Assembly: GCA_964019425.1 (NCBI GenBank)
Contig: OZ025832.1
Location: 372,001 to 436,000 of the forward strand
Length of the DNA: 64,000 nt
Direction of reading: 5' to 3'
Source of the DNA: Flectonema sp. DT1601
Taxonomy: Eukaryota; Euglenozoa; Diplonemea; Diplonemida; Diplonemidae
The number at the start of each line of letters is the position of its first letter. The stretch's first letter is position 1. Under the pieces are notes generated by a model. It was not told the DNA's origin. It did no database searches and saw only the letters and a program-made list of their open reading frames with translations. This document shows positions 1 through 10,420 of this stretch, piece after piece. The position numbers and the translations under genes were made by a program.

Positions 1-23
1 TTACTTGTTAAATAAAAACCAAT

Positions 24-1425
24 ATGTTGTACCTCAGGTTCCACATCAAAATTGAAGAGGGTATCGATGAGTGGCAGCTCGCGGTGTATAACCTCGAGTT
101 CAACATGGCCATTGGATTCGAAGATCCGCCTCCATCTAGTAGTAGTTGGGAACAAGGGAAGTTGGAACACTCGGATAAAAGACCGATATTGTACTGGTTG
201 AGAAGCCTTGGTGGATTACTACCGAAAATGTTGTGGAAATCACTGACTAGTGGTTTGAATAGAGCCATAGGAAGTGCTGGAAGATCTGTATCACAGCAGG
301 AATGTGCTATCTGGTTGTACAGGTCTTGTGTGACATATAGACCAGAATTCAGTTCTCCAGATGGTTGGACTGCTGAAGAACTGCGAGACAGGCTTCCAAT
401 TATTGATCCTTGTCTTGATAAGAGTATTCCGACACTTAAAGCTCTGGGCATGACCGGTTCTGAATTTCTTAATCAGACGAGTACATCTTTGGGAGAGGGA
501 CCGCTGTACTTGACCTTTTTGGAGAAGAAGTTAGTGTTTAACAGAATTAATAAAATGGCAAAAGATAACATCAAAGGAGGAGGAGGTATACCGCGGCCAT
601 TTCAGTTCTCGAATCTGATGTCTAATTTAATGGTTGTTGGTGACACTTGTATCCAGACTGTACACAAACCGTTGCTCGCCTATCTGAATGAACTCCCTCC
701 AATTGTCCACTCTTTAGTATATAAAGCAGTGCCACTTCGGTATAGGGGAAGGCATCGTCCGTTTGCAATTTGGGATCGTTTTCCTCTTGGAGGGTTATTT
801 TCATGGCCACACGTCACCTCGGGGACAACTGACCTTGCCGTCGTTCAAGATATATTCTCTGAGAGATACCTTGCAAGTAGACACAATAAGGTTTGTGGTA
901 TTCCTGTTGTATTGATGAGTGTGATCTTCATCACATATGATATTCAGCTGTGCGTTTCACCTCATAATCAAAACAGGTTCTCATGGTAATTCTTCCTACG
1001 CCTCCCAGTCAAGCAGAATCGTCAATGAGAGATGCCAGTGCTGTCCAAACACTTGGCAGGACTAAACCTGAAGAAGTTTCTGAAGTGTTGATACCACACA
1101 ACGTGACATTTCAGGTTTATTATTATTATTTTTATTATTATTTTAAAGTCTTTTATACGTTAACGTTTAGTAGCAAAACAAAGTTTGAAAAAACCGCCAG
1201 CTTCGAACAAACACCAACCTCTGTGGTGACTTTCATCCAATTTATACTCTGAAGGGTACCTCAGTAGTTTTGCTTATGTTTGACTTAGGAAATGATAGTG
1301 ATCTTCTGCTGAGTATCGAGGAAACTTGTTGTATTGCACTCTTTATTATTCCAATGATAGACCAAAGATACACTGATAATCTAGTCAGAAACGGGAGTGT
1401 CGCTTTGCGACCAGGCTGTCTGTAA
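24..1425 (+). CDS. Unidentified three-exon protein (409 aa)
   Basis: Proposed exons are 24-890, 977-1114 and 1201-1425, all in phase 0. Both introns are 86 nt, with donors GTTTGT and GTTTAT and acceptors ACAG and CCAG. Splicing moves the open frame twice and keeps it open to TAA at 1423. An in-frame TAA at 9-11 precedes the ATG at 24, so that ATG is the likely start unless an exon lies further left. Residues 115-177 (from DGWTAEEL to RINKM) have the spacing of a SAM-like helical domain, but the match is weak. No catalytic motif, signal peptide or membrane segment is evident. I do not recognise the family. Its right neighbour also has several introns, unlike the mostly intronless or single-intron genes further right, so 24-2402 could be one longer gene whose middle I have not resolved. 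Confidence 0.55.
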
Positions 1426-1635
1426 CTCGTAGGTGTCTTGGCCTTGGAATTCGGTATAACGTGAAGGAACGCCATCAGCAAATAATTTTGTACTCAAAAT
1501 AGGAATTAGATATTTCGTTTGTTTGGAAGCTGGTTATAAATATGGTTTACGTGCGGAGCTGGTGGTTTTTTCAAACTTCGTGTTGAATTCACGAGAGTAT
1601 TTCTGACAAAGAGAGACACGAATAATTGAATACAG

Positions 1636-2402
1636 GTGACAACAATAGCCACGGTACCTGCTACACGGACTCACCTGTTGGTAGTTCAGGAGCTGCCTCC
1701 CTTCGAGTTTCTTGGAGTCTCCCCGGCGCTTGTCCCGCTTGCTGATGTGGAAGCCATTGTGCCAGAGTTGGATTTTTCACCTCTTCACACACTCGTTGCA
1801 GATGAAATGCGTAGCAGTATCGTATTGGAAGAACTTATTAGAAGGTTTGAACTTTTCTTTTTGTGATCCTTTCTAACCATGGTTCCCCTTTTTGTGGAGT
1901 GAGCGGAGAACTTCTTCATCTCTGGACATTTCTTCCATTCCTTGTCCAACTTGGATGTGTCCCAAGGATGCAGCCTGTCGAAGTCCCAGACTGAGCACCA
2001 TTCGAAAGATCTCTTCTACATGCCATTCCCTTTGGCGTCTGAAACCAGTCTATTATTACTTCTCCTTCTTTCAGTAGAAAGAACTGGGGTCTTTTCAATA
2101 CTGCAGTTTCGCCATTTTGAAGCTGTCTTCGAACAAATCTTCATGGTCAGGTGAGTTTTTGTGTCCTGCCCTATTGCCCATGTGAATAGCTCGCTCTCTG
2201 TGATAGACACTGCTTGGTGTTGAGGAATAGTGCGGCTGCTAGGCTCAGCAGAGGACCGTTCTCCATTCCCATTCTTCCCATCAAGGCTGAAAAGCGTTTG
2301 GTGTATGATAGGAGTCTTTGGGGTGAGACGCCTGTAGCTATAATGAAAATAATTGCTGTGTTGGAATCCACTCCCTTTCCTTTTCTTGTGCCCGCTGAGT
2401 GA
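1636..2402 (+). CDS. Unidentified multi-exon gene, 5' end unresolved
   Basis: An open stretch begins just after a TACAG acceptor at 1635 and ends before a GTTTGA donor at 1845. The best join is to 1974 (129-nt intron), giving exon 1974-2150. A GTGAGT donor at 2151 and a GATAG acceptor at 2206 (56-nt intron) then lead into exon 2207-2402, ending in TGA. The 2151-2206 intron is convincing because it joins two open frames in phase 2; the one before it is less certain. No ATG starts the first exon, so an upstream exon is expected. The product is hydrophobic in places (a seven-leucine run near 2060) and ends in FPFLVPAE. I do not recognise the family. Confidence 0.4.
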
Positions 2403-2680
2403 ATCGTGGCCGATCTCAGATCTAAATCTAAATAATTTACGCATCTAAGAGGATTTCAACCTGATGGAAACCTGTTCGAAAGTCTCGACCACTTGTGCAA
2501 TCAGAAAGCGGAATCAAGATATTCCGAAATATGTCCCAAAGGAACATCTGCAACATAACCATCATAAACAAGACGTTCGTTAGCCTCCCCATAATTTTCT
2601 TCTGCTTTGGGTTGTTTGCTTCCCCCACATGTTTTAAATAGTTAGAAATTGTCTCGCAGAACAATTCATACTTGTTGAAG

Positions 2681-3815
2681 TGTTGATACTTTGGTATTAC
2701 AAGAAAGGAACAAGAATATGAAAAACAGGTGGAAGCAGTATTGTCTGGTTACTTCATGGTTGAGTTCTCAGTACATATTAATGACTTCAATTCATTCTTT
2801 GTGTTGTAGAGAAGAGAAAATACGAACACATTCTGAAGGGACGCAAATCCAGTTGTGGGAACTTAGGTGTAAGCTGAAAGATGTTTTAACTTCGCCAAGA
2901 TTATCTACTTCACAGGCGACTTGGATACATCAAAGAGTTGAGGAACTCTGGTCACAAGAGTTTGCCTGCGTCATGTTAGGAATCTTATCTTGTGATTCAC
3001 AGAAGTGTCTACAGTTAGAGAGAAATCCTCTTTCAGAGATTCCTCTTTGTTGGATGCTAAAGCGAAAAGCTAATCTAACTGTTGCTTTTTACTGTCTCAT
3101 GTTTTTAAGTAACACTCTTCATCACGTCGGTAAATGCTGCGAGCTTCTCCAAAAATTCTCACTGGAGGATGCAACCGCTGTTTGTGAGCTTCATATTGAA
3201 AAACAGGCCATTGTTTTGGCATACCTGCACCTTTGGTATTCTCTTGGAACATGCAATGCTACTAGTCCGTTATCATTCAGTCATGGTGTACTTGTTGGTG
3301 CTTTAGAGTATCACAGTGAACCATCGATTGTTGTAAAAGTTCTGGGTGCTTTGGAGCGGGTTTCAAGGGCTACGAAAGGCTACTTATGTGAGACGCATCC
3401 ACACTTGGTCTCTTGGGTGGTTCAGCAGTCTTTGGGTAGCGTGACTCACAGACCCCTTCTCATGAAATCAATTTCTATTGTATCTAACTTAGCGACTATC
3501 AAGAGTACACGAACAAAGGAATTCATCTATCAACAAGGTGCTGGTAAGTTGTTATTTGTAGTAATCTCTGCTGTTCAGTGGGACGATGTTAAACTACTAC
3601 GTCAAAGCCTGCAGGCGCTCGTGTGTCTCATTTCTGCTTTGGATGTTGCATGGCACGCTGTTATATCAGATAAGGGTCTTCCAATTATTGCATCCCTACT
3701 CAAGAGTGGTGAGGCAAAATGGCCCAAAGCGATGAAGCATAGCCGGACAAAAGCAGAATGGGTGAAGGCAAGATCACTAGTTTTTAGAACACAATATCTC
3801 CTGCAACGGGTTTGA
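2681..3815 (+). CDS. Armadillo/HEAT-like helical repeat protein, 5' end unresolved
   Basis: The body of the gene is open from 2810 to TGA at 3813-3815. The most workable model joins exon 2681-2728 to 2810 with an 81-nt intron (donor CAG/GTGGAA, acceptor TTGTAG). Retaining the ATG-GT donor at 2759 instead would create a stop. The start codon is not found; an ATG at 2464 opens a 38-codon frame that may belong here, but no phase-compatible join was found. The product has a short basic coiled-coil start, then repeated helix pairs rich in Leu, Val and Ser, such as LVSWVVQQSLGSV, LMKSISIVSNLA and LLRQSLQALVCLISAL. These resemble armadillo or HEAT repeats, which usually act as protein-binding scaffolds. 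There are no catalytic residues to point to. Confidence 0.6.
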
Positions 3816-4102
3816 TGCATCGTTGGCTTTTGTTTCATTTTAGTACAGTGGAAAATAAATATCCAGTGAGCGAGTTTTCTTTTTTCCCCTGTCAGATCAG
3901 TTTTTCACAGTAATATTTTTCTATTATTTTGTGTACAAAAGAGTTTTATTTACACGATTTGCCTTATTCGGCTATATTCTTTTTTTTCTTCTTTCACCCT
4001 TTTACCGTTCTACTAACCTAACATATTGTTAGCATAACTAAGTTGTTAGAATGAAATACAAAAGTCAATAAATTTACATTTTCTTTCGTACAGAAACGAA
4101 CA

Positions 4103-4930
4103 ATGCCGACAATGATGGAATCGGCAACGCAACCATTCTCGATTCCCCATGTTGAAGACTTCCGAGATGAGTCAGGACGACATCAACAATGGTTGGCACC
4201 TTCTGAATTCGGAGGTCAACTGGTAAATTCATATGTGAACGCACCGCCAAAGAAGACAAAAACTCCGCAGAACGGTTATAGAGAAAAACAACACACTCCC
4301 GTGATGTACGAAAAACAGCAGCTTCATCCAATTGCAAAACCGTCCAGCACTGAGACGTATGGTCGACCGGAAGACCCTTGGGAGAGCAGTGCTGAGTTCA
4401 AAGGTGACTACAGTAGTGTGAGTCATATTGTTCGAAGAGGGTCAGTGGGAGTAAAGAGCGTAGCGAAGTGGGCAGAAAACTTCAGATCTACCCCTGTCGG
4501 TGATACAAGGCCAAAACCGAAATGGAATTCATCACTAAAACGAGATGTTGGTTGGTCTCAAGACCCAGACGAGCCTCGCAAGCAGCACTACAAGAAAATG
4601 ATGGAGAAAAAGAAGGAAACCATCTCCGTGCCGCTTGCTGAGTCTCATGTGAAAGGAGAAACTTATCAACAAGCTGATCAGGAATATGCGAATCAAGACT
4701 TTAAGCTTGACTATGGGAACAGAGAGCTAACATCACGTAGTACGCCTCACAATCCAAACGCTCACCGCTGGATAGCACCACAAGTTGCTCAGGCGGAACT
4801 ACGAGATCAACAGTCGTCTTATCAAATTAATAACTTTCCTTTTGATCGCCAACCAGCTGTTCAACCTCGTTCTGGAACTGGTGCTTCGGTTACGTCTTAT
4901 TCAGGTGTTCCGTGGGAGAGAAGGTTTTAA
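4103..4930 (+). CDS. Unidentified hydrophilic protein (275 aa)
   Basis: This is a single open frame starting at the first ATG, 11 nt after a T-rich tract ending in ACAG. The protein is basic, low in hydrophobic residues and rich in Pro, Gln, Ser and Tyr. It carries aromatic short motifs such as RPEDPWESS, RPKPKWNSS, VGWSQDP and a C-terminal GVPWERRF. Such extended Pro/Trp-rich proteins often coat or line cytoskeletal filaments in flagellated protists, but that is a guess. Residues near 4450 read VKSVAKWAENF. A very similar VKSVAQWAS occurs in the ankyrin protein at 25450-27879, the only link I see to another gene here. No domain is recognised. Confidence 0.75.
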   Translation: MPTMMESATQPFSIPHVEDFRDESGRHQQWLAPSEFGGQLVNSYVNAPPKKTKTPQNGYREKQHTPVMYEKQQLHPIAKPSSTETYGRPEDPWESSAEFKGDYSSVSHIVRRGSVGVKSVAKWAENFRSTPVGDTRPKPKWNSSLKRDVGWSQDPDEPRKQHYKKMMEKKKETISVPLAESHVKGETYQQADQEYANQDFKLDYGNRELTSRSTPHNPNAHRWIAPQVAQAELRDQQSSYQINNFPFDRQPAVQPRSGTGASVTSYSGVPWERRF

Positions 4931-5570
4931 ATATTATCTGTAATACGTTTTATCGCAGTACCAAAGCTTCAACGAAATGCTAATCGGAAATGGTAAGCAC
5001 ATCTGTAAACCATACTTAACAGATTATACAGTGATGTCATTCAACAGTTATATTCCATTATTGGCAAAAGTAATTACGTTTCTCTCCATTTATTTTTACC
5101 CCCCATACTTTTTTTTTTTTTTTTTTTTTAAAGTAGATTTTTTTGTTTGTTTGTTATGTGCACACTAATTGCACCTTCTGTTCGCAGAATTTCTTTTCTT
5201 TTTTTGTATCCTTTTTTTCTTCTTTTTTTTCCCACATTTGACCCCTAGATTTTTATTATGGTATTATCACGGTAAGTTGCGGTGCTAGCGACAATATTGT
5301 AATAAATGGTACTGGTCATGTTCACGTACTATGTTTCAAGAAATGATTACTACCAAAGTTCACGTGATGCCAACAGATACCTGTATTTTAAATTATCCCC
5401 CACAATTGTGTCATTATTTAAAAAAAAAAAAAATGTTGAGTTGTATTGCCTTGTGTTTTAATCTATTTTTTTTCCTTATTTAAATAGTTGAATCACGTAG
5501 GTACGCTGGTGTTTTTTTTTTTTAATTTTTTTTTTTATAAATTAATTATTTCCTTCAGAATCATATTCTC

Positions 5571-7070
5571 ATGGATTTAGATCCGTTGAACGGGTTATCA
5601 GCAATCGCTGTTGCAAATGCGAGAAAGTCACCATGGCTGCCTCCACTAATAGATCATTTTAAGAAGCACAATCCAACTAAGACTCAGACTGACGTCATCG
5701 CCCTTCTGGCTAAATACGATGATTGCGAAGAAGACGTGTACCAAGGGATGGAAGAGTTGTATGGAGAACGACCAAAATGGCCGAAAGGGCAACCTGCGAA
5801 GCCTTTAAAATTACGTATGTTGTCATCACAGCAGCCAAAACGACCCACCAAAGCATCACCGACGTCACTGAGGAAGTCAAGGGCTTCAATCAGATCGTTG
5901 AATAAACCAGAGAGACGACTTAGTCCGGATGGATTGCCTGTGACTAGAGAAGAGTTTTTTGAAATAGGAGGTAATGATCATACGTGGGCATTCGCACCTC
6001 CTGAAAATACTTTTCGTAGAGATGATTTAGGGAACCCCCTTCCTCGAAGGTCAGCTGTCAAGTTAGCCCGCGCAAAACATGATCCAGACGGTGAACCATT
6101 TCTGTCAGCAAATTGTCCAGGGTGTGGTTCCATTATTGAATTACTGTTAGACCCTGCAGTGTTAAATTATCATGTTACGTTACAAGAATTGACTTTGGCA
6201 CATCAGCAGATTAATTCTTTACAGGCTGCACTGTCCAATTCTAATTTCAATTCAGCAGTCCCCGGAAGTAATATTATTAATCAACTTCCAGAACACCAAC
6301 TCACAACTGAATCCAACGATAAAGAAATCCAAAGACTGCAGTGGATGATAAGAGAAAATCAATCCAGAGAGAGAATACAAAATAATCGATGTAACGTCCT
6401 CGGTATGAAAGTAATAGACCTAACAAGACAGCTTCAGATGAAAGTCGACGTTGGGAATGAAGAAACTACCAGCGACAGAATTAAAATAAACAGCACAACC
6501 CAGTCATTACTAGAAACTGAAAGACAGTTGGCAAACGTAACTGCTCGTCTGGAAGTTAGGGAGGCGGAAGTCTTAGAATTACGAAATCAGTTGGACAGAG
6601 TGAAACGAGATTTCGATAATTCACAGCAGATCCCGTGTCCAGTAAATATTAAATTCGAAACCAGAGTAAAAGCTAAAAAAGTTCCTTCAAGAACGACAGC
6701 AGCTAAAGCCCCACCTCCACCTCCAAGTGATGTTAGTGAACCAATGCTGACGCCGTCGATTCCGATTGCGACTACGGAACTTCGAAAAATTCGAACTGCT
6801 CCCTCAATCGGAGTGAAGATGGATGTTATCCGAATCCAGCGACCAGATACACCACTTACTACTGTTGGGTCATCAGCAGTAGCCACTCCTACGGTATATA
6901 AATCTTTAGCTGTTGGCTATCAGACTTTACCTGAAGCAAATATTCGAGAGCCTACTCCTGCTGCTACTGCCACACCAGCAGAAGGCTCTCTTGAATGTGC
7001 TTTGAGCAGAGCAGCTCCTTCTACTGTCGCTCGCATGAAAAGAAAAGGAGGAATGGAAACAAAAACCTGA
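5571..7070 (+). CDS. Coiled-coil protein with KYNP-type N-terminal motif (499 aa)
   Basis: This is an uninterrupted frame from the first ATG, which follows a CTTCAG acceptor-like site by 16 nt. Residues 22-70 read LIDHFKKHNPTKTQTDV, then a KYDDCEEDVYQGM-like stretch, then LYGERP. This resembles the repeated pattern in many kinetoplastid and some other protist proteins, in which a Y/H-NPxK core is followed by a KY-x-EE helix and a YGPEP-like tail. A lone CPGCG knuckle lies near residue 178. Heptad-like coiled-coil segments run from about 185 to 350 (LTLAHQQINSLQAAL, LETERQLANVTARLE). The last third is Pro/Ala/Thr-rich and probably disordered. A cytoskeletal or flagellar role is possible but not shown. 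A perfect 9-bp hairpin follows 78 nt after the stop. Confidence 0.8.
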   Translation: MDLDPLNGLSAIAVANARKSPWLPPLIDHFKKHNPTKTQTDVIALLAKYDDCEEDVYQGMEELYGERPKWPKGQPAKPLKLRMLSSQQPKRPTKASPTSLRKSRASIRSLNKPERRLSPDGLPVTREEFFEIGGNDHTWAFAPPENTFRRDDLGNPLPRRSAVKLARAKHDPDGEPFLSANCPGCGSIIELLLDPAVLNYHVTLQELTLAHQQINSLQAALSNSNFNSAVPGSNIINQLPEHQLTTESNDKEIQRLQWMIRENQSRERIQNNRCNVLGMKVIDLTRQLQMKVDVGNEETTSDRIKINSTTQSLLETERQLANVTARLEVREAEVLELRNQLDRVKRDFDNSQQIPCPVNIKFETRVKAKKVPSRTTAAKAPPPPPSDVSEPMLTPSIPIATTELRKIRTAPSIGVKMDVIRIQRPDTPLTTVGSSAVATPTVYKSLAVGYQTLPEANIREPTPAATATPAEGSLECALSRAAPSTVARMKRKGGMETKT

Positions 7071-7147
7071 TCGTCTGCAACTGTAACATCCTTTGATGAC
7101 GATATATTGAACACTCTGACAGGATCACTTTTGACTATTTAAGCATT

Positions 7148-7171
7148 AATAGCGTTTATATGAACGCTATT
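7148..7171 (+). other. Perfect 9-bp hairpin in the 3' region of the 5571-7070 gene
   Basis: AATAGCGTT at 7148-7156 pairs with AACGCTATT at 7163-7171 across a six-base loop. It lies in probable 3' UTR. Similar strong hairpins follow two other genes (16602 and 44848), so an mRNA-end or processing role is conceivable. Confidence 0.5.
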
Positions 7172-8328
7172 TACACATTGTTATGAATCTGGTTTGTTGA
7201 TTCTTAGACACCTTGAAGACCGCCCATAAGGTTATCAGTGTCGGTGGTATTGAGGCTGTTTTTTTTTTTTTTGGGGGGGGACATTTGAGAGACTGTGTGT
7301 TGCTACAACGTGTTGTAAAAATTGTGTGTAAATGTTGAATTGATAATCTCTCAAAAAAAAAAAAAAAAAAAAAACTAAAGCCGGACGATATATAAAAAAA
7401 AAAAAAAAAAATTGATTTTTTAGGATGGGTCCAACTCCAAAAAGTATCCGATTTTTTTGCCCGTTGGCAATTTCGGCATACCTTTTGCCTGAAAAAAAAT
7501 AAAAAAAATAAAAAAAACAATAAAACCTCATAAACTGTTCTTAATGGCGGTGAGATTGTTTTTTTTTGTTTTATTTATTTATTTTAGGAATCAGTAACAC
7601 TGAACTGATACACATCAAGCCAGCTTTCTGCTGTCAGAATATGCTGTGCTTCGAGCTGTGTAATTCACTGTCCCCATTCCCTATTGTATTTATTGTTTAG
7701 GCTCTGTTATCCTTATGACTTTTTTGTGAGTTATTCTCCTTCCCCTTGTGTGTCATTCAGAATCAAACAAAATAAGCAAACATAACAAAGAAGGAAAAAG
7801 AGACATCACAGTGTGTACAATTAGTCCCCTTCTTCCCTCCTGTTTTTTTTTTTTTTTTTTTTCAAACTGGCACTCTATTGCGTGTCAGGCTATAATACGA
7901 AGGTGGTATTCCTTTTATCTTGTTAGACTCCTCTTTTAACTTTCCAATTAAACCTTGCGCTCAGAATGAGAACATTTTTAGGTATTTGGTTCTTTTTTTT
8001 AATTATTATTATTCCCCTTTCCTGTATCCTTGGCTGTCGCTTAATTATCATTGGTGTTAGGGTGGTAGACCTGACATGGTGATCAAAAGTTATTTGTATT
8101 GTTAATTTATTATTTTTTTCTTTTTTTTTAATCGTTTTTCGACACAACCACGATAATTGTTGTGAGACAATAGTACTTATATTCTCAGTCATGGGGCCAT
8201 TTTAGACAAGGTTAGTGTATTGTTGTCAATCAGTATGTACATTTTTGTTTTTATTTTTTTTAGAAAAGACAGCTGTCTGGGTTTAGGTAGTCATTATTTG
8301 CTTCAGGTTTTTCTTATGTCTCTTATTG
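7172..8328. other. Gene-free spacer with homopolymers
   Basis: A and T runs (for example 7257-7272, 7353-7373 and 7397-7410) break up otherwise unique AT-rich sequence. Small open frames on the minus strand here encode mainly Phe/Lys runs and are not credible. I see no gene or RNA gene. Confidence 0.6.
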
Positions 8329-8449
8329 TCTGTGAGAATTGCTGGTAGCGATATATAGCTGTTACCCTGTTGAGCTTTTTTCCTGACTTTTTTTTTTTGA
8401 CTCCTAGGCTTCGTAAATAACATAAAATAAATAAATAAAATAAATAAAT
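8329..8449 (+). repeat. Dispersed repeat family DR-7, copy 1
   Basis: It shares TGCTGGTAGCGATATA, the following CTGTTAC..CTG..GAGC segment and CCTAGGCTTCGTAAATAA with 33241-33348. Both end in an (AAAT)n-like tail, and the last part recurs near 35358. A fixed 3' end followed by a TAAA-type simple tail is typical of SINE or LINE copies. No coding capacity is seen. Confidence 0.55.
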
Positions 8450-8593
8450 CGGGAATTTGTCATTACCCTCCTGACGGTTAAATTCTCTTTTATATTTACA
8501 CTTTCCTGGCAACTGGCGACTATATATTTATTTAAAAATTTCTTTTTTTTGTATTTTTGTTTTGTTATCTTATTAACCACTGAAATAGGAATG

Positions 8594-8733
8594 AGTTTAG
8601 AAACATTTTTATTGAGTACTTTACCCCTAACATTACCTTTAGTCAACTGTATCTCAGAACTAATGTTAAATTATCGTTATGTTGTTTTATGATACAATAC
8701 ATTTGTATTTTACGTACAAACTCGAACAGTTAG
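8594..8733 (+). mobile_element. ERF-1 element (subtype 1), copy A
   Basis: This is the first of three head-to-tail copies in 8594-9198. It contains the block AGTCAACTGTATCTCAGAAC at 8641, a GATACAATAC core and a 3' hairpin (TTTGTA pairing with TACAAA), and ends in CGAACAGTTAG. The block recurs at 9089, 30533 and 31770. The following C6T7 run appears to be target sequence, because comparable C6-7/T7-10 runs also follow the next two copies. See the findings for the family. Confidence 0.65.
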
Positions 8734-8746
8734 CCCCCCTTTTTTT

Positions 8747-8950
8747 GCACTGAGTGACAACACGGAAAAAGGAGACATGTATGCAGCTAAGTTAGAAACA
8801 TTTATTATAATGTAGAGAAAGTACGTCAATTGTAGAGTGTTTGCCTGTATTAACATTTTAGTCACTTGTGTCATGGGTTTTTTAATTTTATTATTGAGTT
8901 CTGATACAATACAGAGATTTATATTCGTATGAACCTAATCAAACAGTCTT
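8747..8950 (+). mobile_element. ERF-1 element (subtype 2), longest copy
   Basis: It begins GCACTGAGTGACAAC and carries a short open frame reading ALSDNTEK..AAKLET, ending at TAG 8813-8815. The same frame and stop occur at 42039-42104. About 135 bp of probable 3' UTR follows, with GATACAATACAGAGATTTAT, a TATA-TTCG-TATG hairpin and the terminal CCTAATCAAACAGT. C6-7/T7-9 runs flank it at 8734-8746 and 8951-8966, which fits target-site duplication. Subtype 2 3' ends recur at 25209, 32924 and 61222. Confidence 0.65.
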
Positions 8951-8973
8951 CCCCCCCTTTTTTTTTCTTTTTG

Positions 8974-9174
8974 ACTTACTTCTACACCATACTGATGATG
9001 AGAGAATAGAGGTAAAGAGGGTATATGGATTACTCTCGAAACCTGAATAGTTACTTTAAAAGGCTAAGTTAAGCATCACACCTAGTCACTGTATCTCAGA
9101 ACTAATGTTAAATTATCGTTATGTTGTTTATGATACAATACATTTGTATTTTACGTACAAACTCGAACAGTTAG
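8974..9174 (+). mobile_element. ERF-1 element (subtype 1), copy B
   Basis: It includes GTTACTTTAAAAGGCTAAG and GCATCACACCTAGTCACTG, both shared with 60462 or 31746, then the common block from 9089 to CGAACAGTTAG. It sits exactly between two copies of a C6-7, T9-10, CTTTTTGA sequence (8951-8973 and 9175-9198), as expected for an insertion that duplicated its target. Confidence 0.65.
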
Positions 9175-9457
9175 CCCCCCTTTTTTTTTTCTTTTTGAAT
9201 CTAGGAACGTTAATAGGATCAAATGCTTCTATTTCCTGTTCAGAACATTTATACAACACTTGCACCATTCTTGACTTATTTTGTGTCTTTTATGAGTCTA
9301 ATGTAGTTATTACTTCTTTGTATTAATCATAGGGCGTTTTGCACTGGCAGCCTTCATTCATGGGCTTGTGATTATTTCTTCTGCTGTATCAGTAGAAACA
9401 GAACGCTTATACACTCCACGCTTACTTGTGTTTTTCCTCTCTAAAGTTAGAAGACTT

Positions 9458-9972
9458 TACTTCACCGTTGTTATTTCCCGTCGTTCCTCAAACGCGAGGC
9501 TATTTCTTTTTTATTATTTATGACAGCAGGTCGTGAAGTTGGTGTTGTAGTGGCGAGTTTTCTTTCTTACTGTTGACTGTAAATGTTGATTGCAACTTTC
9601 CTTCTTTTTGATTTAGTCTTTGTACGAAGTGAAGTAAATCGCATTACCTATTTCACGGTGCTTCTTCGCTTCGGACTTTTTCTTTCGTTTTCATGTTGAC
9701 ATTGCCTGCGACCCAACCGTATGATTATTTACAGGGCCACCCCTCTCTACCTTGAGGATGTTAAACCAGATTGATTCCCTTCAGACGAGTTTTAATTTAT
9801 TATGTGTTTACTCATGAGTTATAAATGACTGTTACGGTAACATGGACAAGAGGTGCTCAGCTATTTTCACGTGGCCTGCATGCGGTGTTTTATTTTTCAA
9901 TCGCGTACTGCGCTGCCAGTGACAAAGTTTGGGACCAGTTCTTTTGGTTTTTCCTTTCCGTGTTTAGGACCT
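9458..9972 (+). repeat. Long direct repeat LDR, copy 1
   Basis: This is homologous to 12169-12641. The last roughly 349 bp (9624-9972 against 12291-12641) differ at only a handful of positions. The left part is more divergent, and copy 2 lacks about 80 bp around 9540-9620. No protein of useful length is conserved in both copies. The repeat has no obvious terminal repeats. Confidence 0.85.
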
Positions 9973-10366
9973 CAAAAAAAAAAAAAAGATATCTTTATTT
10001 CTTATCGGTGCAATACGTGGTGGGCTCTCACTCTCTGTCTTCTTTACGACTGCAGTACATTAACGTACTTAGTTAGAATAAGTTTCTAGGTAAGCTTCGA
10101 ATGTTACTAAGATCTAATTTTTAGTTCGTTCCGCGTGTTGTTTGTATGTTCATAAGTTGATTCTGCTTACATTGTGTAGTTGTATTTTGTTCAGGCGTTG
10201 CCTCAGTTGTTGTGATTCTTACTTTCTATTATTTTTTGGGAGGAAAAAAAAAAAAAAAAGAATTGTAGTAGTGTAAACCGCATTCGATAGCCGTCTTGTT
10301 GTTTTTTTTTCTTTCTCCCCTTTTTTCATTGCAACCAGGTTTGGCCGAACCCTATATTCGTTTTAG

Positions 10367-10420
10367 CCAGTTTCGTTCAAGTTGCTTTATATTTAATCAT
10401 AGTATCGAAGTTAGTAACTG
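10367..10420 (+). repeat. Short dispersed repeat, copy 1
   Basis: It shares CAAGTTGCTTTATATTTAAT and the following AGTATCG with 60783-60832. A shorter related piece is at 41818-41830. The function is unknown. Confidence 0.5.

Noticed and set aside
8-451. Minus-strand open frame of 147 codons
   Set aside because: It mirrors the coding + strand frame of the first gene and has no independent composition or start context.
2016-2444. Minus-strand open frame of 142 codons
   Set aside because: It overlaps + strand exons whose splice sites join open frames, and its residues look like reverse-complement shadow sequence.
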